DNA of 54,106 bases from Rhodoferax sp. (GTDB taxonomy: Bacteria > Pseudomonadota > Gammaproteobacteria > Burkholderiales > Burkholderiaceae_C), in contig VMTC01000117.1 in NCBI GenBank assembly GCA_013791765.1, positions 1 through 54,106 of the forward strand, read 5' to 3'. Below, piece after piece: positions 8,493-16,771 of this stretch; position 1 is the stretch's first letter, and every line of letters starts with the position of its first letter. The notes beneath the pieces were generated by a model that was not told where the DNA came from, did no database searches, and was given only the letters and a program-made list of their open reading frames with translations. A program made the position numbers and the translations under genes.

Positions 8493-9380
8493 ATGTGTAT
8501 CACTTGCGGCTGTGGTGAAGCTGAAGTCAGGATCGAGGGCGAGAGCGCGCATGGACAAGGGCACGACGACAGCCACCCCCACCCCCACCCCCATTCGCAC
8601 GATGACGCCCCGGTGCACGCGCACGCCCACGCCCCCGGTCTTGCTCCCCAGCGCATGGTGCAGATCGAACAGGACATCCTGGCCAAGAACAACGCCTACG
8701 CACAGGCCAACCGGCAAGCCCTGACCGAACGCGGCATTTTTGCGCTGAACCTGGTGTCGAGCCCCGGCTCTGGCAAGACCACGCTGCTTTGTAAGACGAT
8801 CGCTTTGCTGGGCCCGCAGGCTGTGGCGGTGATTGAGGGCGACCAGCAGACCAGCCTGGATGCTGAGCGCATTCGCGCCAGCGGCGCCCAGGCGGCCCAG
8901 ATCAACACCGGCAAGGGCTGTCACCTGGATGCCCACATGGTCGGGCACGCGATGGATCACCTGAAACTTGCGCACGACTCACTCTTGATGATCGAAAACG
9001 TGGGCAACCTGGTGTGCCCGGCGGCCTTTGATTTGGGCGAGGCGCACAAGGTCGTGATTCTGTCAGTGACCGAGGGTGAAGACAAACCCATCAAGTACCC
9101 CGACATGTTCCGCGCCGCCAGCCTGATGCTGCTCAACAAGATTGACCTGTTGCCGCATCTGAATTACGACGTCGAGGCGGCGATTGCGTTTGCGCGTCGG
9201 GTCAACCCCGCCATCCGGGTGATTGCGCTCTCGGCGACCAGCGGGGAGGGCCTGAACGAGTGGCTGAGCTTTTTGCGCGATGGCGTGACCCAGGCCGGTG
9301 CGGCCAGAGCGCAGACGGTGCAAGCTTTGAAAGCCCGCGTGGCGCAACTCGAAGCCCAGTTGCAAGCGCAGGCCAGGTGA
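8493..9380 (+). CDS. hypB: Hydrogenase maturation GTPase HypB
   Basis: This 295-residue SIMIBI-class GTPase drives nickel insertion together with HypA. It begins [11 protein letters not shown], the high-affinity CxxCGC nickel motif. A His-rich, metal-storing stretch follows ([11 protein letters not shown] and HAHAHA, residues about 28-50). The G domain shows the P-loop [11 protein letters not shown] near residue 90, the metal/switch region [22 protein letters not shown] and NKIDLLPHL. The last 25 residues are an extra Ala/Gln-rich helix. The gene looks intact and is preceded by AAGGAGA. It lies 76 bases after hypA and its stop is in frame with hypF. Confidence 0.95.
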   Translation: MCITCGCGEAEVRIEGESAHGQGHDDSHPHPHPHSHDDAPVHAHAHAPGLAPQRMVQIEQDILAKNNAYAQANRQALTERGIFALNLVSSPGSGKTTLLCKTIALLGPQAVAVIEGDQQTSLDAERIRASGAQAAQINTGKGCHLDAHMVGHAMDHLKLAHDSLLMIENVGNLVCPAAFDLGEAHKVVILSVTEGEDKPIKYPDMFRAASLMLLNKIDLLPHLNYDVEAAIAFARRVNPAIRVIALSATSGEGLNEWLSFLRDGVTQAGAARAQTVQALKARVAQLEAQLQAQAR

Positions 9381-9386
9381 GCGCCC

Positions 9387-11690
9387 TTGCTTGCACACCG
9401 CATTCGCGTCACCGGCGTTGTACAAGGCGTCGGGTTCCGGCCCTTTGTCTGGCGCCTGGCGCAGCAGTTGCAACTCACCGGCTGGGTGCGCAACGATGCC
9501 CAGGGCGTAGAGCTGCTGGCCCAGGGCAGCGCGCTGCGGCTGGCCGAGCTGCTTGAGCGTCTGCGCCTTGAGGCGCCCCCGTTGGCGCGCGTCGCCACGG
9601 TGCAGGCTCAAGCGGCGCTGGCCGAAGCTTTCACGAGTTTTACCATCCTGGCCAGCCAATCGGGGCAGGCCAGCACCGCCATTGGCCCTGATGTGGCCGT
9701 ATGCTTTGATTGCCTGGACGAACTGTTTGAGCCCACCAGCCGACGCTATCGCCACGCCTTCATCACCTGCACCCACTGCGGCCCACGCTTCACCGTCACA
9801 CGCGAGCTGCCTTATGACCGGCCGCAAACCAGCATGGCGCCGTTCCCGCTGTGCCCGGCTTGTGGGACAGACTACACGGCGCCAGCGAACCGGCGCTTTC
9901 ATGCCGAGACCACCTGTTGCCCGCAATGCGGCCCGCGGCTGACTTTGTCTGACCCGCAGGCGCAGGCGATCACGGGCGACCCGATCGCTCAAACGCTGCA
10001 ACTGCTGCAAAGCGGGCACATCGTCGCCATCAAAGGCCTGGGCGGTTTTCATCTGGCCTGCGATGCGCGCAACCCAGAGGCGCTGGCGCGGCTGCGCTGG
10101 CGCAAGAACCGCGAGGCCAAGCCCTTGGCCGTGATGCTGGCCAACGTCGCCAGTGTGGCGCCGTATGCGCAGGTATCGGATGCAGAGCGGGCTCTGCTGG
10201 AGAGCCGCGAGCGCCCGATCGTGTTGCTGCGAACCGCGATTGGTGGCGCTGCGGCATTGCCCGGCGTCGCCCCCGGGCTGTTGAATCTGGGCGTGATGCT
10301 GCCGACCACGCCGATCCATTTTTTGTTGTTTCATGAAGCGGCGGGGCGGCCTGCGGGCACCCAATGGCTGAGCGAGCCACAGGCCATGGTGCTGGTGCTG
10401 ACCAGCGCCAACCCGGGCGGCGAGCCGATCGTGCGCGACAGCTTGGAGGCGCACACGCGCTTGGCCGATATTGCCGATGCCTTTCTGGACCACGACCGTG
10501 ACATCGTGGCGCGCTGCGACGACAGCGTGATTGCGCCCATGGGAGCGGGCTGGCAGTTCATCCGGCGCAGCCGCGGTTACGCGCCCGCGGCCATCAGCTT
10601 GCCCCATAGCGGCCCCTCGGTGCTGGCCTTTGGCGCCCACCTCAAGAACACCGTCTGCGTTACCCGGGGCAATGAGGCCTACTTGTCACCGCACATTGGC
10701 GACCTGGACAACGCGGCCAGTTGTGCCTTTCTCGATGAGACGGTGCAGCGCTTGTGCGATCTGCTCAATGTCAAGCCAAGCCTGGTAGCGCACGATTTGC
10801 ATCCCGATGACTACAGCACCCGCGCCGCCATCAGCTTTGCCGCGCAGCACGGGCTGCCCACGCTGGCGGTGCAGCATCACCATGCGCACATCGGCGCGGT
10901 CTGTGCCGAGCATGGCTGGCACGGGGCGCTGTTGGGGCTGGCGCTCGATGGTGTGGGTCTGGGTACGGACGCCACAGCCTGGGGCGGCGAGTTGCTCAAA
11001 GTTGAGGGCGCGCAGTTTGAGCGCTTGGGCCACCTGCGGCCCTTGGCCCTGCCCGGTGGCGATAAGGCCGCCCGCGAACCCTGGCGCATGGCAGCCTGCG
11101 TATGGCATGAGTTGGGCCGCAACGCTGACATTCCCAGGCGCTTTCAGGAGCCCGGCGCAGCGACCGTGGCCACCATGCTGGAGCGCCAGTTCAACTGCCC
11201 TCGCACGTCCAGCATGGGGCGCGTGTTTGATGCCGCTGCGGCTTTGCTGGGCCTGTGTTCCTACATGACTTATGAGGCTCTAGCCCCCGTCCTTCTTGCC
11301 CAAGAAGCTACTATTTTTATAGAGGAGAAGGGCTGGCCAGACCCCATGACGGACGGCTGGACCATCACCGACAGCGGTCAGCTGAACCTGTTGCCCCTGC
11401 TGGCTTCGCTCGACTGCGCGCCGGATGTCAACCAGGCTGCGGCCCGCTTTCACGCGACCCTAATCGCCGCGTTGACTGATTGGGTCATGCGAGCCGCAGA
11501 CGCCACCGGGCTCAAGACCCTGGCCTGGGGCGGCGGTTGCTTTCTCAACACCTTGTTATCGTCCGGCTTGCGGCAAAATTTGGAGCAACGCGGCCTCACT
11601 GTGCTGGCACCGATCCGCACCTCGCCGGGCGATGGCAGCATCGCACTCGGGCAAGCCTGGGTTGGCATGAACTATCTGGAGACAAACTGA
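9387..11690 (+). CDS. hypF: Carbamoyltransferase HypF (contains an in-frame repeat insertion)
   Basis: This 767-residue enzyme makes the CN ligands of the [NiFe] active site by transferring a carbamoyl group to HypE. Domains in order: acylphosphatase (VTGVVQGVGFRPFVW), two zinc-finger pairs (CFDCLDE, CTHCGPRF; CPACGTD, CPQCGPRL), a YrdC-like domain, and a Kae1-like domain with HHHAHIGAV, ALDGVGLGTD and GGGCFLNTL. The only possible start in this frame is a TTG 6 bases after the hypB stop. Oddity: residues about 629-646 (ALAPVLLAQEATIFI) are encoded by a copy of the dispersed repeat, placed between SYMTYE and EEKGW where relatives continue with ordinary helix sequence. The frame stays open, so the protein may or may not still work. 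Confidence 0.9.
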   Translation: MLAHRIRVTGVVQGVGFRPFVWRLAQQLQLTGWVRNDAQGVELLAQGSALRLAELLERLRLEAPPLARVATVQAQAALAEAFTSFTILASQSGQASTAIGPDVAVCFDCLDELFEPTSRRYRHAFITCTHCGPRFTVTRELPYDRPQTSMAPFPLCPACGTDYTAPANRRFHAETTCCPQCGPRLTLSDPQAQAITGDPIAQTLQLLQSGHIVAIKGLGGFHLACDARNPEALARLRWRKNREAKPLAVMLANVASVAPYAQVSDAERALLESRERPIVLLRTAIGGAAALPGVAPGLLNLGVMLPTTPIHFLLFHEAAGRPAGTQWLSEPQAMVLVLTSANPGGEPIVRDSLEAHTRLADIADAFLDHDRDIVARCDDSVIAPMGAGWQFIRRSRGYAPAAISLPHSGPSVLAFGAHLKNTVCVTRGNEAYLSPHIGDLDNAASCAFLDETVQRLCDLLNVKPSLVAHDLHPDDYSTRAAISFAAQHGLPTLAVQHHHAHIGAVCAEHGWHGALLGLALDGVGLGTDATAWGGELLKVEGAQFERLGHLRPLALPGGDKAAREPWRMAACVWHELGRNADIPRRFQEPGAATVATMLERQFNCPRTSSMGRVFDAAAALLGLCSYMTYEALAPVLLAQEATIFIEEKGWPDPMTDGWTITDSGQLNLLPLLASLDCAPDVNQAAARFHATLIAALTDWVMRAADATGLKTLAWGGGCFLNTLLSSGLRQNLEQRGLTVLAPIRTSPGDGSIALGQAWVGMNYLETN
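11273..11326 (-). repeat. Dispersed GGGCTAGAGGC-type repeat, copy 2, inside hypF
   Basis: The plus strand reads gaggctctagcccccgtcct, then an aagaagcta segment and ttttatagag. It matches the copy at 49894-49950 (ttctagcccccgtccctatt, then aagcagctcttttatagata) closely enough to be the same element. Its position inside the Kae1-like domain of hypF, without breaking the frame, is unusual. Confidence 0.75.
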
Positions 11691-12172
11691 TGTGTCTTGC
11701 ATTACCGGTCAAAGTCATTGAGGTGGGCTGCGGGCCGGCAGGTGATTGGGCCATGGTCGATCTGGGGGGCGTCAAAAAGGAAATTTCGCTGGCGCTGCTC
11801 GACGATGTTCAGGTCGGGGACTATGTCATTCTTCTCGTCGGTTATGCGCTGTCCAAACTGGACCCCGAAGAGGCCGCGCGCACGCTGGCGCTGTTCTCCG
11901 AGATGGCCGATTCAACCGCAGTGGCCCCACGAAATACATCGACGAGTTCCGCGACGGCGAAGTTGCCAAAACGCTGGCCCTCAAGATCGCCAAACGGGCG
12001 CAGCCCGGGCGCAGCCCGGGCGCAACTACAGTTTCATGGAATTTTGCGGCGGCCACACCCACGCCATCTCGCGCTACGGCCTGATCCGACCTGTTGCCGC
12101 CCCAGGTGCGCATGGTGCATGGCCCCGGCTGCCCGGTGTGCGTGCTGCCCATTGACCGCATCGCCCGGCTGA
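11690..12172 (+). CDS. hypC: Hydrogenase maturation chaperone HypC, stop codon lost (read-through tail)
   Basis: HypC with HypD carries the Fe(CN)2CO unit to the hydrogenase large subunit. Residues 1-80 are a complete HypC: MCLALPVKVIEVGCGPAGDW (essential Cys2), VDLGGVKKEISLALLDDVQV, GDYVILLVGYALSKLDPEEA. Family members end around residue 75-82. Here codon 81 is CGA at 11930-11932, where a TGA would be expected. Translation therefore continues for about 80 residues through the hypD relic in the wrong frame and ends in the 116-base repeat. The ATG overlaps the hypF stop (TGATG). The single T-to-C change inferred at 11930 also destroys the hypD start. Confidence 0.85.
   Translation: MCLALPVKVIEVGCGPAGDWAMVDLGGVKKEISLALLDDVQVGDYVILLVGYALSKLDPEEAARTLALFSEMADSTAVAPRNTSTSSATAKLPKRWPSRSPNGRSPGAARAQLQFHGILRRPHPRHLALRPDPTCCRPRCAWCMAPAARCACCPLTASPG
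11929..12156 (+). pseudogene. hypD: hypD remnant: start lost, two frameshifts, truncated
   Basis: HypD is a [4Fe-4S] scaffold for the Fe(CN)2CO group. The remnant reads (ACG)KYIDEFRDGEVAKTLAL, then in a second frame NYSFMEFCGGHTHAISRYGL, then back in the first frame LLPPQVRMVHGPGCPVCVLP. Lesions: ATG changed to ACG at 11929; an 11-base tandem duplication of gcgcagcccgg at 11998-12019; one extra C near 12086; and loss of everything after about residue 75 of the usual 370, where the 116-base repeat begins. The duplication and the extra base together add 12 bases, so the last segment returns to the starting frame. Confidence 0.9.
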
Positions 12173-12273
12173 TTCACCTACCACCGTGATATCTGCCCCG
12201 ACCCAATAGACGCACCTGAGTGCTTCGGCAAAGAACCATTGATCTGAAGCCCACATCACTTTGAATCGCACCC
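12157..12273 (+). repeat. 116-base dispersed repeat, copy 2, at the break in hypD
   Basis: It runs from cgcatcgcccggctgattca to ttgaatcgcaccc, in the same orientation as copy 1 at 1878-1993 and nearly identical. It directly replaces the rest of hypD, so the deletion that removed hypD (and presumably hypE and anything beyond) ended at or inside this element. The 168 bases from here to the next gene hold only that gene's promoter region. Confidence 0.8.
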
Positions 12274-12441
12274 GCGACTGAGAAAAAATACACGCGCACT
12301 GCGCCTTGTGCTAGGCTCATGCCGACTTTTCTGGCGCCTGTCTGGCGCGCTTGCTGACCATTCGATTCCGAATGGGGGCATGTTCAAACGACGGTAAATA
12401 GTGCATCAGGCAGTGAGTCAAAGCGCCCCTAAGGAAGAATA

Positions 12442-13680
12442 ATGGCTGGTCAACGTGTTCCTGATCTTGATGACCGCTTGATTGCGCGCAGGGTCTTGGG
12501 CGAACGCACCAGGGTATTTACTGATCGATCGGTCGCTGGTGCGTTGACATCGCCTCTGGGGACGCTGCTGCTGGCATGGGTTGGGGCAGCCGCTTCTGGA
12601 TGGCTCGTGGCGTTGGCTTGGTTGAGCCTTATTAACGCCGTTGAAGTGGCGATTGTTGTCCTTGGCATGCGCTACCGACGCAGCGCGCGCCGCAACGAAG
12701 AAGCTCAGCGGTGGGCCCGGTATCAAATTGTTTGCGCTGGCCTGGTGGGCCTTGCGTGGGGCTCCTCGGTTTGGTTTTTCTGGGCTGATGGATACTATCT
12801 TCTGTATCTGCTCAACCTGACGGTGCTGGTGGGTGTCTCTGGGGTTTGCATGATCATCATGTCGGCCTTTCGAGGTGCCACCTTGATGTTTTCCATCGGT
12901 ATTTTGCTGCCGCCACTGGTGCAACTGGCGTATGTGGATAACCCCTATGTTTTGCAAATTGCCGCGGGCCTGCTGGTGCTCTTTGCCGTGCAAATTCGCT
13001 ACGCACGCGAGGTAGAGCAAGAACTCCACCGTGAACTCACCCACTCGGTTCGTAACGCGGCTCTGGTCATGCAACTGTCCACGGCGCGCTTGGAACTTCA
13101 TGAAAACCACGCGCAGTTGGAGGCAAAGAACGCGCAATTGCAATCTGCGCTTGCACGTTTGAACGAGGTAGTCACCCATGACATGCTCACGGGCGCGTTC
13201 AGTCGCCGTCACATTTTTGAGCAATTGGAGCAGCAGGTCTCTATTCGACAGCGTCACGGCGCAACCGCTTGCATCATGATGTTTGATCTGGATAACTTCA
13301 AGTCCATCAATGACCGCTACGGGCACCCTGTGGGGGACCGGGCCTTGCAAACCGTCGTGAACACCGTGAAGGCCCAACTGCGTGACGGCGATTTGCTGGC
13401 GCGGGTTGGCGGCGAGGAGTTTCTGGTGCTGTTGCCTATGACCACTGGCGACGCAGCTTTCGTGTTGGCCGATCGGCTTCGCGGTCTTCTCTCAGAAACT
13501 GTGATGCATGAACCCGCAGGCAAAATTGCGCTGCCGGCTTCGTTTGGTGTGGCGGAACTGTCTGCCGGTGAGGATGTTGCAACGTGGTTCAAAAGGGTCG
13601 ATGACGCCCTCTATCTGGCCAAGGCCCGGGGCCGTAACGCAACCGTACAAGCGCCACCACTACTTCGACTTGCAGGCTGA
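12442..13680 (+). CDS. Membrane diguanylate cyclase (GGDEF domain)
   Basis: This 412-residue protein would make c-di-GMP from two GTP. The N-terminal half has about six hydrophobic helices (residues about 40-180, for example LLAWVGAAASGWLVALAWLS), resembling an integral-membrane sensor of unassigned type. A coiled coil follows (residues about 195-240, NHAQLEAKNAQLQSALARLN), and then a GGDEF domain with the active signature RVGGEEFLVLLP. The RDGD motif five residues before GGEEF is an inhibitory product-binding I-site, predicting feedback control. The start ATG follows AAGGAAGA. It is the first intact gene after the hypD break. The signal it senses is unknown. Confidence 0.92.
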   Translation: MAGQRVPDLDDRLIARRVLGERTRVFTDRSVAGALTSPLGTLLLAWVGAAASGWLVALAWLSLINAVEVAIVVLGMRYRRSARRNEEAQRWARYQIVCAGLVGLAWGSSVWFFWADGYYLLYLLNLTVLVGVSGVCMIIMSAFRGATLMFSIGILLPPLVQLAYVDNPYVLQIAAGLLVLFAVQIRYAREVEQELHRELTHSVRNAALVMQLSTARLELHENHAQLEAKNAQLQSALARLNEVVTHDMLTGAFSRRHIFEQLEQQVSIRQRHGATACIMMFDLDNFKSINDRYGHPVGDRALQTVVNTVKAQLRDGDLLARVGGEEFLVLLPMTTGDAAFVLADRLRGLLSETVMHEPAGKIALPASFGVAELSAGEDVATWFKRVDDALYLAKARGRNATVQAPPLLRLAG

Positions 13681-13725
13681 AATTCACCGAGCCAAGGCAG
13701 CACCGAAGCCAGCGATGCCGCCCGC

Positions 13726-15024
13726 TCACTGCAGTCGCTGCAGAAGATCCAGCGTCGGATAGCCGTCCGCCGGCAGGCCCAGGCTCAGTTGGTATCGACG
13801 AACGCCGCCGCGCGTGGCCGGGCCCATCACGCCGTCGGGCGCGCCACTGTCAAATCCCAACTGATTGAGTGCAGTCTGCAGCACCAGCAACTGGCTGCGC
13901 GAGAGTAACTGCAAATCGCGCGGCCAGGGCGTCTGCACTACGGGGCCGTCGTTCAACCTTTGCGCCAACAAACCGACCGCGAGTGCATAGCTGCTCGAGT
14001 TGTTGTAGCGCAGGATGGTGCGAAAGTTGGGGCCTATCAGGAAGGCCGGCCCGCGCGCGCTGGCTGCAAGCAAGATCGAACTGTCAGCCAAGAGCGGCAG
14101 CGGCGCGCCGTCCATCGATTGCACGCCTTCCTGCGTCCATTGGGTCGTCGGCTGGCGCACGTCGGGGTCAGCGCGCGCGTAGTCGAATCCCGCCGGCAAG
14201 CGCACCTCAATCCCCCAGGGCTGGCCGGCTTGCCATCCGGAGCTGGCCAGGAAGTTGGCGGTTGAAGCCATCACATCGGGGAGGCTGTTCCAGATATCGC
14301 GTCGGCCATCGCCATCGGCATCGACCGCATAGGCTAAAAAATTCGAGGGCAAAAACTGCGTCTGGCCCATTGCGCCTGCCCACGAACCGATCATCTGCGC
14401 GCGGTCGATGTCACGATTTTGCAGAATTCTCAATGCGGCGAGCAACTGGCTACGGGCCCACTCCTCACGGCGACCCTCGTAACCGAGCGTCGCCAGCGCG
14501 TCAATGGTCGGGATGTCGCCCACAAAACTGCCGTAATTGCTCTCCATGCCCCAGATGGCGACGAGAACCTCTGGCGGGACGCCGTAGTGCGCTGCTATGG
14601 GCGCCACAACGGGGCTCAGTTGCAGCAGCTTGTCCTGGCCACGGGCGATTCGCTGCGGCGACAGCGCGTTGTCGAGGTAGTCCCATATGGGGCGGGTGAA
14701 CTCGGGCTGCGTTCGATCCAGCTCAATGACGCGCGGGACGAAGCGCACGTTGTCGAATGCGATTCGGAGCGTTTCATCCTGGATGCCGGCCGCGCGTGCA
14801 GTGCTGCTGAACTGGGCGACCCAGCGGGCAAACTTCTGGTTGTGTTCGACTTCAATGGATTGGGCGCGCGTCAGATTGATGTCGACCTTCGTGGGCGGCA
14901 CCGCTTGGGTTTCGACGGTTGGTGTAAAGCCGCAACCCGTCATCGCGAAGATCAACAACGACGCGGGAACAAGCCAGTAGCGAGCGCCAGCTGGTAAAAG
15001 GAGTAATGTTTGCATGCGTTCCAT
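13726..15024 (-). CDS. Lytic murein transglycosylase B-type lipoprotein with peptidoglycan-binding domain
   Basis: This enzyme of about 432 residues cleaves peptidoglycan to 1,6-anhydromuropeptides. It starts with a lipoprotein signal ending FAMTGCGF, so it should be anchored in the outer membrane. The SLT_2/MltB catalytic domain shows AIWGMESNYGSFVGD with the catalytic Glu, and SWAGAMGQTQFLPSNF. The last 60 residues are a peptidoglycan-binding domain (LNQLGFDSGAPDGVMGPATR). I placed the start at MERMQTLLLL; an upstream ATG at 15093 lacks a signal-like N-terminus, and the ATG at 15015 is also possible. It lies downstream of gshA on the same strand. Confidence 0.88.
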   Translation of the reverse strand: MERMQTLLLLPAGARYWLVPASLLIFAMTGCGFTPTVETQAVPPTKVDINLTRAQSIEVEHNQKFARWVAQFSSTARAAGIQDETLRIAFDNVRFVPRVIELDRTQPEFTRPIWDYLDNALSPQRIARGQDKLLQLSPVVAPIAAHYGVPPEVLVAIWGMESNYGSFVGDIPTIDALATLGYEGRREEWARSQLLAALRILQNRDIDRAQMIGSWAGAMGQTQFLPSNFLAYAVDADGDGRRDIWNSLPDVMASTANFLASSGWQAGQPWGIEVRLPAGFDYARADPDVRQPTTQWTQEGVQSMDGAPLPLLADSSILLAASARGPAFLIGPNFRTILRYNNSSSYALAVGLLAQRLNDGPVVQTPWPRDLQLLSRSQLLVLQTALNQLGFDSGAPDGVMGPATRGGVRRYQLSLGLPADGYPTLDLLQRLQ

Positions 15025-15093
15025 TCTCGTCGTTCCGTGGAACCAGGGTGATCTGACGCCCTGGCAGCGATGGCGCGGGCACGGTGAGCGCAC

Positions 15094-16656
15094 TCAGGCG
15101 TAATACTGCGCCACAAACGTTTCAAAACTACCCTGTTCGGCGCTGTCTATGCTTTGCTGCGCTTGCAGCGAGTCCCTCACACTGGTGGCAAATTTAGTCA
15201 GCGTCGCGGCATCGAGCGCCTGAGCTTGCAGCGCCTGGGTGTGTTGCCGGGCCATCTCCATTCCAAAGTTGAAAAATCCGCCCTGGGTGCGGGAGGCTTC
15301 CAGAACCTGCGCTGACGGGGTCGTTTCGGGCTGGTCAATACGCGTGCGCAAACCCTGCATCGTGCTGCTGTAACGTCGGCCACCATAGGCTGCATCCAAC
15401 ATCTCGGCAAAGGGTTGCATGTCGTCAAACAGCTCGTGCGCCAGCGCGCGAAACGGTTGCTCACGGTTGTACACCAGCAGCTGCAAGCCGGGCTCGCGGC
15501 CCCGGTTGACGACGCGGTGCTTGTTCTCATCGTTTTCGCTTTGCTCGCGGGCGGTGATGGGCGGGCTGTCGCGAAACAGGCACATCAGCAGCAGCACGTC
15601 GGCAAAAGTGCTCTGCTCGGGGACTATGCCGATGTCGACGAAGGGGTTCAGGTCAAACAGGCGCATCTCGACGTACTCCACGCCGTAGGTCTGCAGCGCC
15701 TTGGCCGGACGCTCGCCCAGCTTGCCCACCCGCTTGGGCCGCATGCCGGCGTAGTACTCGCTCTCGGTCTGCAGCAGGTTGGCATTGAGCTGCTTCCAGT
15801 GCTCGCCGTCGCGTACGCCAAGTTGCGCGTAGAACGGGTCGGGCGTGCGAATGGCGGCTTCCAGCGCTTGCGTGTATTCAAGCAGTGAGTTGACGCTGAC
15901 GTGCAGCTGGTCTTGGGCCCGATTCTGGTAGCCCAGGTCGCTCATGCGCAGGCTGGTGGCATAAGGCCCGTAGCGCGTGCCCGGCACCAGTTCCGGCAAA
16001 TCGGAAGGATGGCCTTGCAGAAAGGACTCGCAGATTGCGGGTGAGGCGCCAAACAGGTAGGGAATCAGCCAGCCAAAGCGCAAAAAATTGCGGATCAGAC
16101 CGAAATAGCGCTCGCTGACAAAGTCCTGGCCGCGGCTGCCCGCGCTGCAGCAGTCTTGCAGCGCCAGCCAGAAGTCCGCCGGTAGCGACCAGTTGTAATG
16201 GGCGCCGGCAATGGTCTGCATCTGGCGGCCGTAGCGCAGTCCCAAGCCCTCGCGGTAGACGTACTTGAAGCGCGCGGCATTGGAGGGGCCGTAGTCGGCA
16301 ATTGGAATTTCCTGGCCGCTGCTGAGCACACACGGCATGGAGCCGGCCCACAGGTATTCGCCCTGCAACTGCTGGGCGCTGTAGCGATGGATGTCGCGCA
16401 GGAACTGTAGCGGAAACGCCGGGTCTTGCGATGGCGGCGTGATGAATTCGAGTAGCGCCTCCGAATAGTCGGTGGTGATCCAGGGGTGCGTGAGCTTGGA
16501 GCCCAGCGCCAGCGGATGCGGGGTTTGCGCCAGCGTGCCGTTGCGGTCAACGCGCAGGCACTCGCGCTCGTAGCCGCGCGTGATGCCGCGCAGTAACGGC
16601 GCCGTGGCATGCCCGGAAAACTGTTTGACCGCATCGCAGCAGGTGAACTTCAACAT
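15094..16656 (-). CDS. gshA: Glutamate-cysteine ligase
   Basis: This 520-residue enzyme catalyses the first, ATP-dependent step of glutathione synthesis. The N-terminal region ITRGYERECLRVDRNGTLAQ, then HPLALGSKLTHPWITTDYSE and LLEFITPP, matches the E. coli GshA class (518 residues) rather than the shorter plant/alphaproteobacterial class. VEYVEMRLFDLNPFVDIGI is the later active-site stretch. It is divergent from amn (115-base gap) and followed by the transglycosylase gene. Glutathione also buffers cytoplasmic copper, but this gene sits far from the copper locus and is housekeeping. Confidence 0.93.
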   Translation of the reverse strand: MLKFTCCDAVKQFSGHATAPLLRGITRGYERECLRVDRNGTLAQTPHPLALGSKLTHPWITTDYSEALLEFITPPSQDPAFPLQFLRDIHRYSAQQLQGEYLWAGSMPCVLSSGQEIPIADYGPSNAARFKYVYREGLGLRYGRQMQTIAGAHYNWSLPADFWLALQDCCSAGSRGQDFVSERYFGLIRNFLRFGWLIPYLFGASPAICESFLQGHPSDLPELVPGTRYGPYATSLRMSDLGYQNRAQDQLHVSVNSLLEYTQALEAAIRTPDPFYAQLGVRDGEHWKQLNANLLQTESEYYAGMRPKRVGKLGERPAKALQTYGVEYVEMRLFDLNPFVDIGIVPEQSTFADVLLLMCLFRDSPPITAREQSENDENKHRVVNRGREPGLQLLVYNREQPFRALAHELFDDMQPFAEMLDAAYGGRRYSSTMQGLRTRIDQPETTPSAQVLEASRTQGGFFNFGMEMARQHTQALQAQALDAATLTKFATSVRDSLQAQQSIDSAEQGSFETFVAQYYA

Positions 16657-16771
16657 AAATCATTTCTTTCTGAAACCGGGTGGGGCAGCCCCAACGCTTG
16701 GAGAGGCCCGCAGTATCGCCCCATTTGGGCAGGTCCACAGGGCGAGCTTGCAGAGCGTGGACAATAGCCGC

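Noticed and set aside
9063-10640. 525-codon minus-strand frame across hypB/hypF
   Set aside because: It is antisense to HypF with all its zinc and catalytic motifs; the frame has no similarity to any family.
11929-12156. Programmed frameshifting to make HypD
   Set aside because: Missing start, a tandem duplication and truncation at a repeat occur together; decay explains all of them.
16580-16771. N-terminal extension of AMP nucleosidase by 64 residues
   Set aside because: The upstream reading overlaps the gshA start region and lacks family similarity; the ATG at 16772 gives the expected N-terminus.
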